The notes under the pieces were generated by a model. That model ran no database searches. It saw only the letters and a program-made list of their open reading frames with translations, and had not been told where the DNA came from. Shown here piece after piece: positions 19,427-19,462 of a stretch of DNA of 19,462 bases. Positions within the stretch are counted from its first letter, which is position 1; every line of letters begins with the position of its first letter. A program made the translations under genes and the position numbers. Source of the DNA: Nymphaea colorata (Eukaryota; Streptophyta; Magnoliopsida; Nymphaeales; Nymphaeaceae); assembly GCF_008831285.2 (NCBI RefSeq), contig NW_022204601.1, positions 1 through 19,462 on the forward strand, given 5' to 3'.

Positions 19427-19438
19427 AGGGAGGGGGAA
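19427..19438 (+). other. Polypurine tract of element B
   Basis: AGGGAGGGGGAA, then TC, then the LTR at 19441, as in element A. Confidence 0.9.
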
Positions 19439-19440
19439 TC

Positions 19441-19462
19441 TGTTACGACCTACCAGATGGTC
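19441..19462 (+). repeat. 3' LTR of element B, first 22 bp
   Basis: It begins TGTTACGACCTACC, matching the 5' LTR start at 10334 except for one missing G. The rest lies beyond the window. Confidence 0.9.

Larger units (their letters stand above)
19250..19462 (+). pseudogene. Chromodomain and start of the LTR-encoded tail (element B)
   Basis: This open stretch has no start codon of its own. It reads DQLPTPYRILKHRY, then EVLVEWEGPDQGTSWEEFG and HRFPSSSARGQ, matching pol A residues about 1049-1103. It continues through the PPT into the LTR. The 3' LTR lacks one G at 19447 compared with the 5' LTR (10340-10341), so the tail would be out of frame. Confidence 0.8.

Overview
This is a land-plant nuclear window made almost entirely of two related Ty3/gypsy (Metaviridae) LTR retrotransposons. 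They lie head to tail on the + strand, 92 bp apart. The plant assignment rests on initiator tRNA-Met primer-binding sites, chromovirus-type pol proteins with a C-terminal chromodomain, and plant-like promoter motifs. I cannot name the species. No host gene, tRNA, rRNA, CRISPR array or bacterial feature was seen.

Layout. Element A: 3' part of its 5' LTR (1-879), PBS (882-893), structured leader (880-1454), gag in two frames (1455-2989), an open pol of 1208 codons (3049-6675), polypurine tract (6367-6378) and a complete 3' LTR (6381-10241, 3861 bp). A 92-bp spacer follows (10242-10333). Element B: complete 5' LTR (10334-14050, 3717 bp), PBS (14053-14064), leader (14051-14610), a gag-pol frame broken by nine single-base indels (14611-19462), polypurine tract (19427-19438) and the first 22 bp of its 3' LTR (19441-19462). 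A and B are sister subfamilies: colinear throughout but clearly diverged, so they serve as a two-sequence comparison.

The polyprotein reads Gag (coiled coil, capsid-like domain, zinc knuckle, poly-Ser linker), protease, reverse transcriptase, RNase H, integrase, GPY/F module, chromodomain, then a tail of about 97 residues encoded inside the LTR. Gag and pol form one frame in the ancestral design. The chromodomain and the sequence before the PPT resemble the Reina-type chromovirus lineage as I remember it, but LTRs of 3.7-3.9 kb are very long for that group.

Most notable: (1) arrays of RNA hairpins conserved between A and B with compensatory base-pair changes, six in the leader before gag and four just after the pol stop codon, plus two near the LTR 3' end and three inside pol within blocks of unusual nucleotide identity. 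This looks like an undescribed structured-RNA system of the retrotransposon genome. (2) Where both LTRs of A are visible they differ by ten small indels and no substitutions. Together with the indel-only damage in gag-pol, this suggests a very young insertion and/or uncorrected long-read errors. (3) Both proteases have replaced the Ser of the D-S-G motif, by Asn in A and Cys in B.
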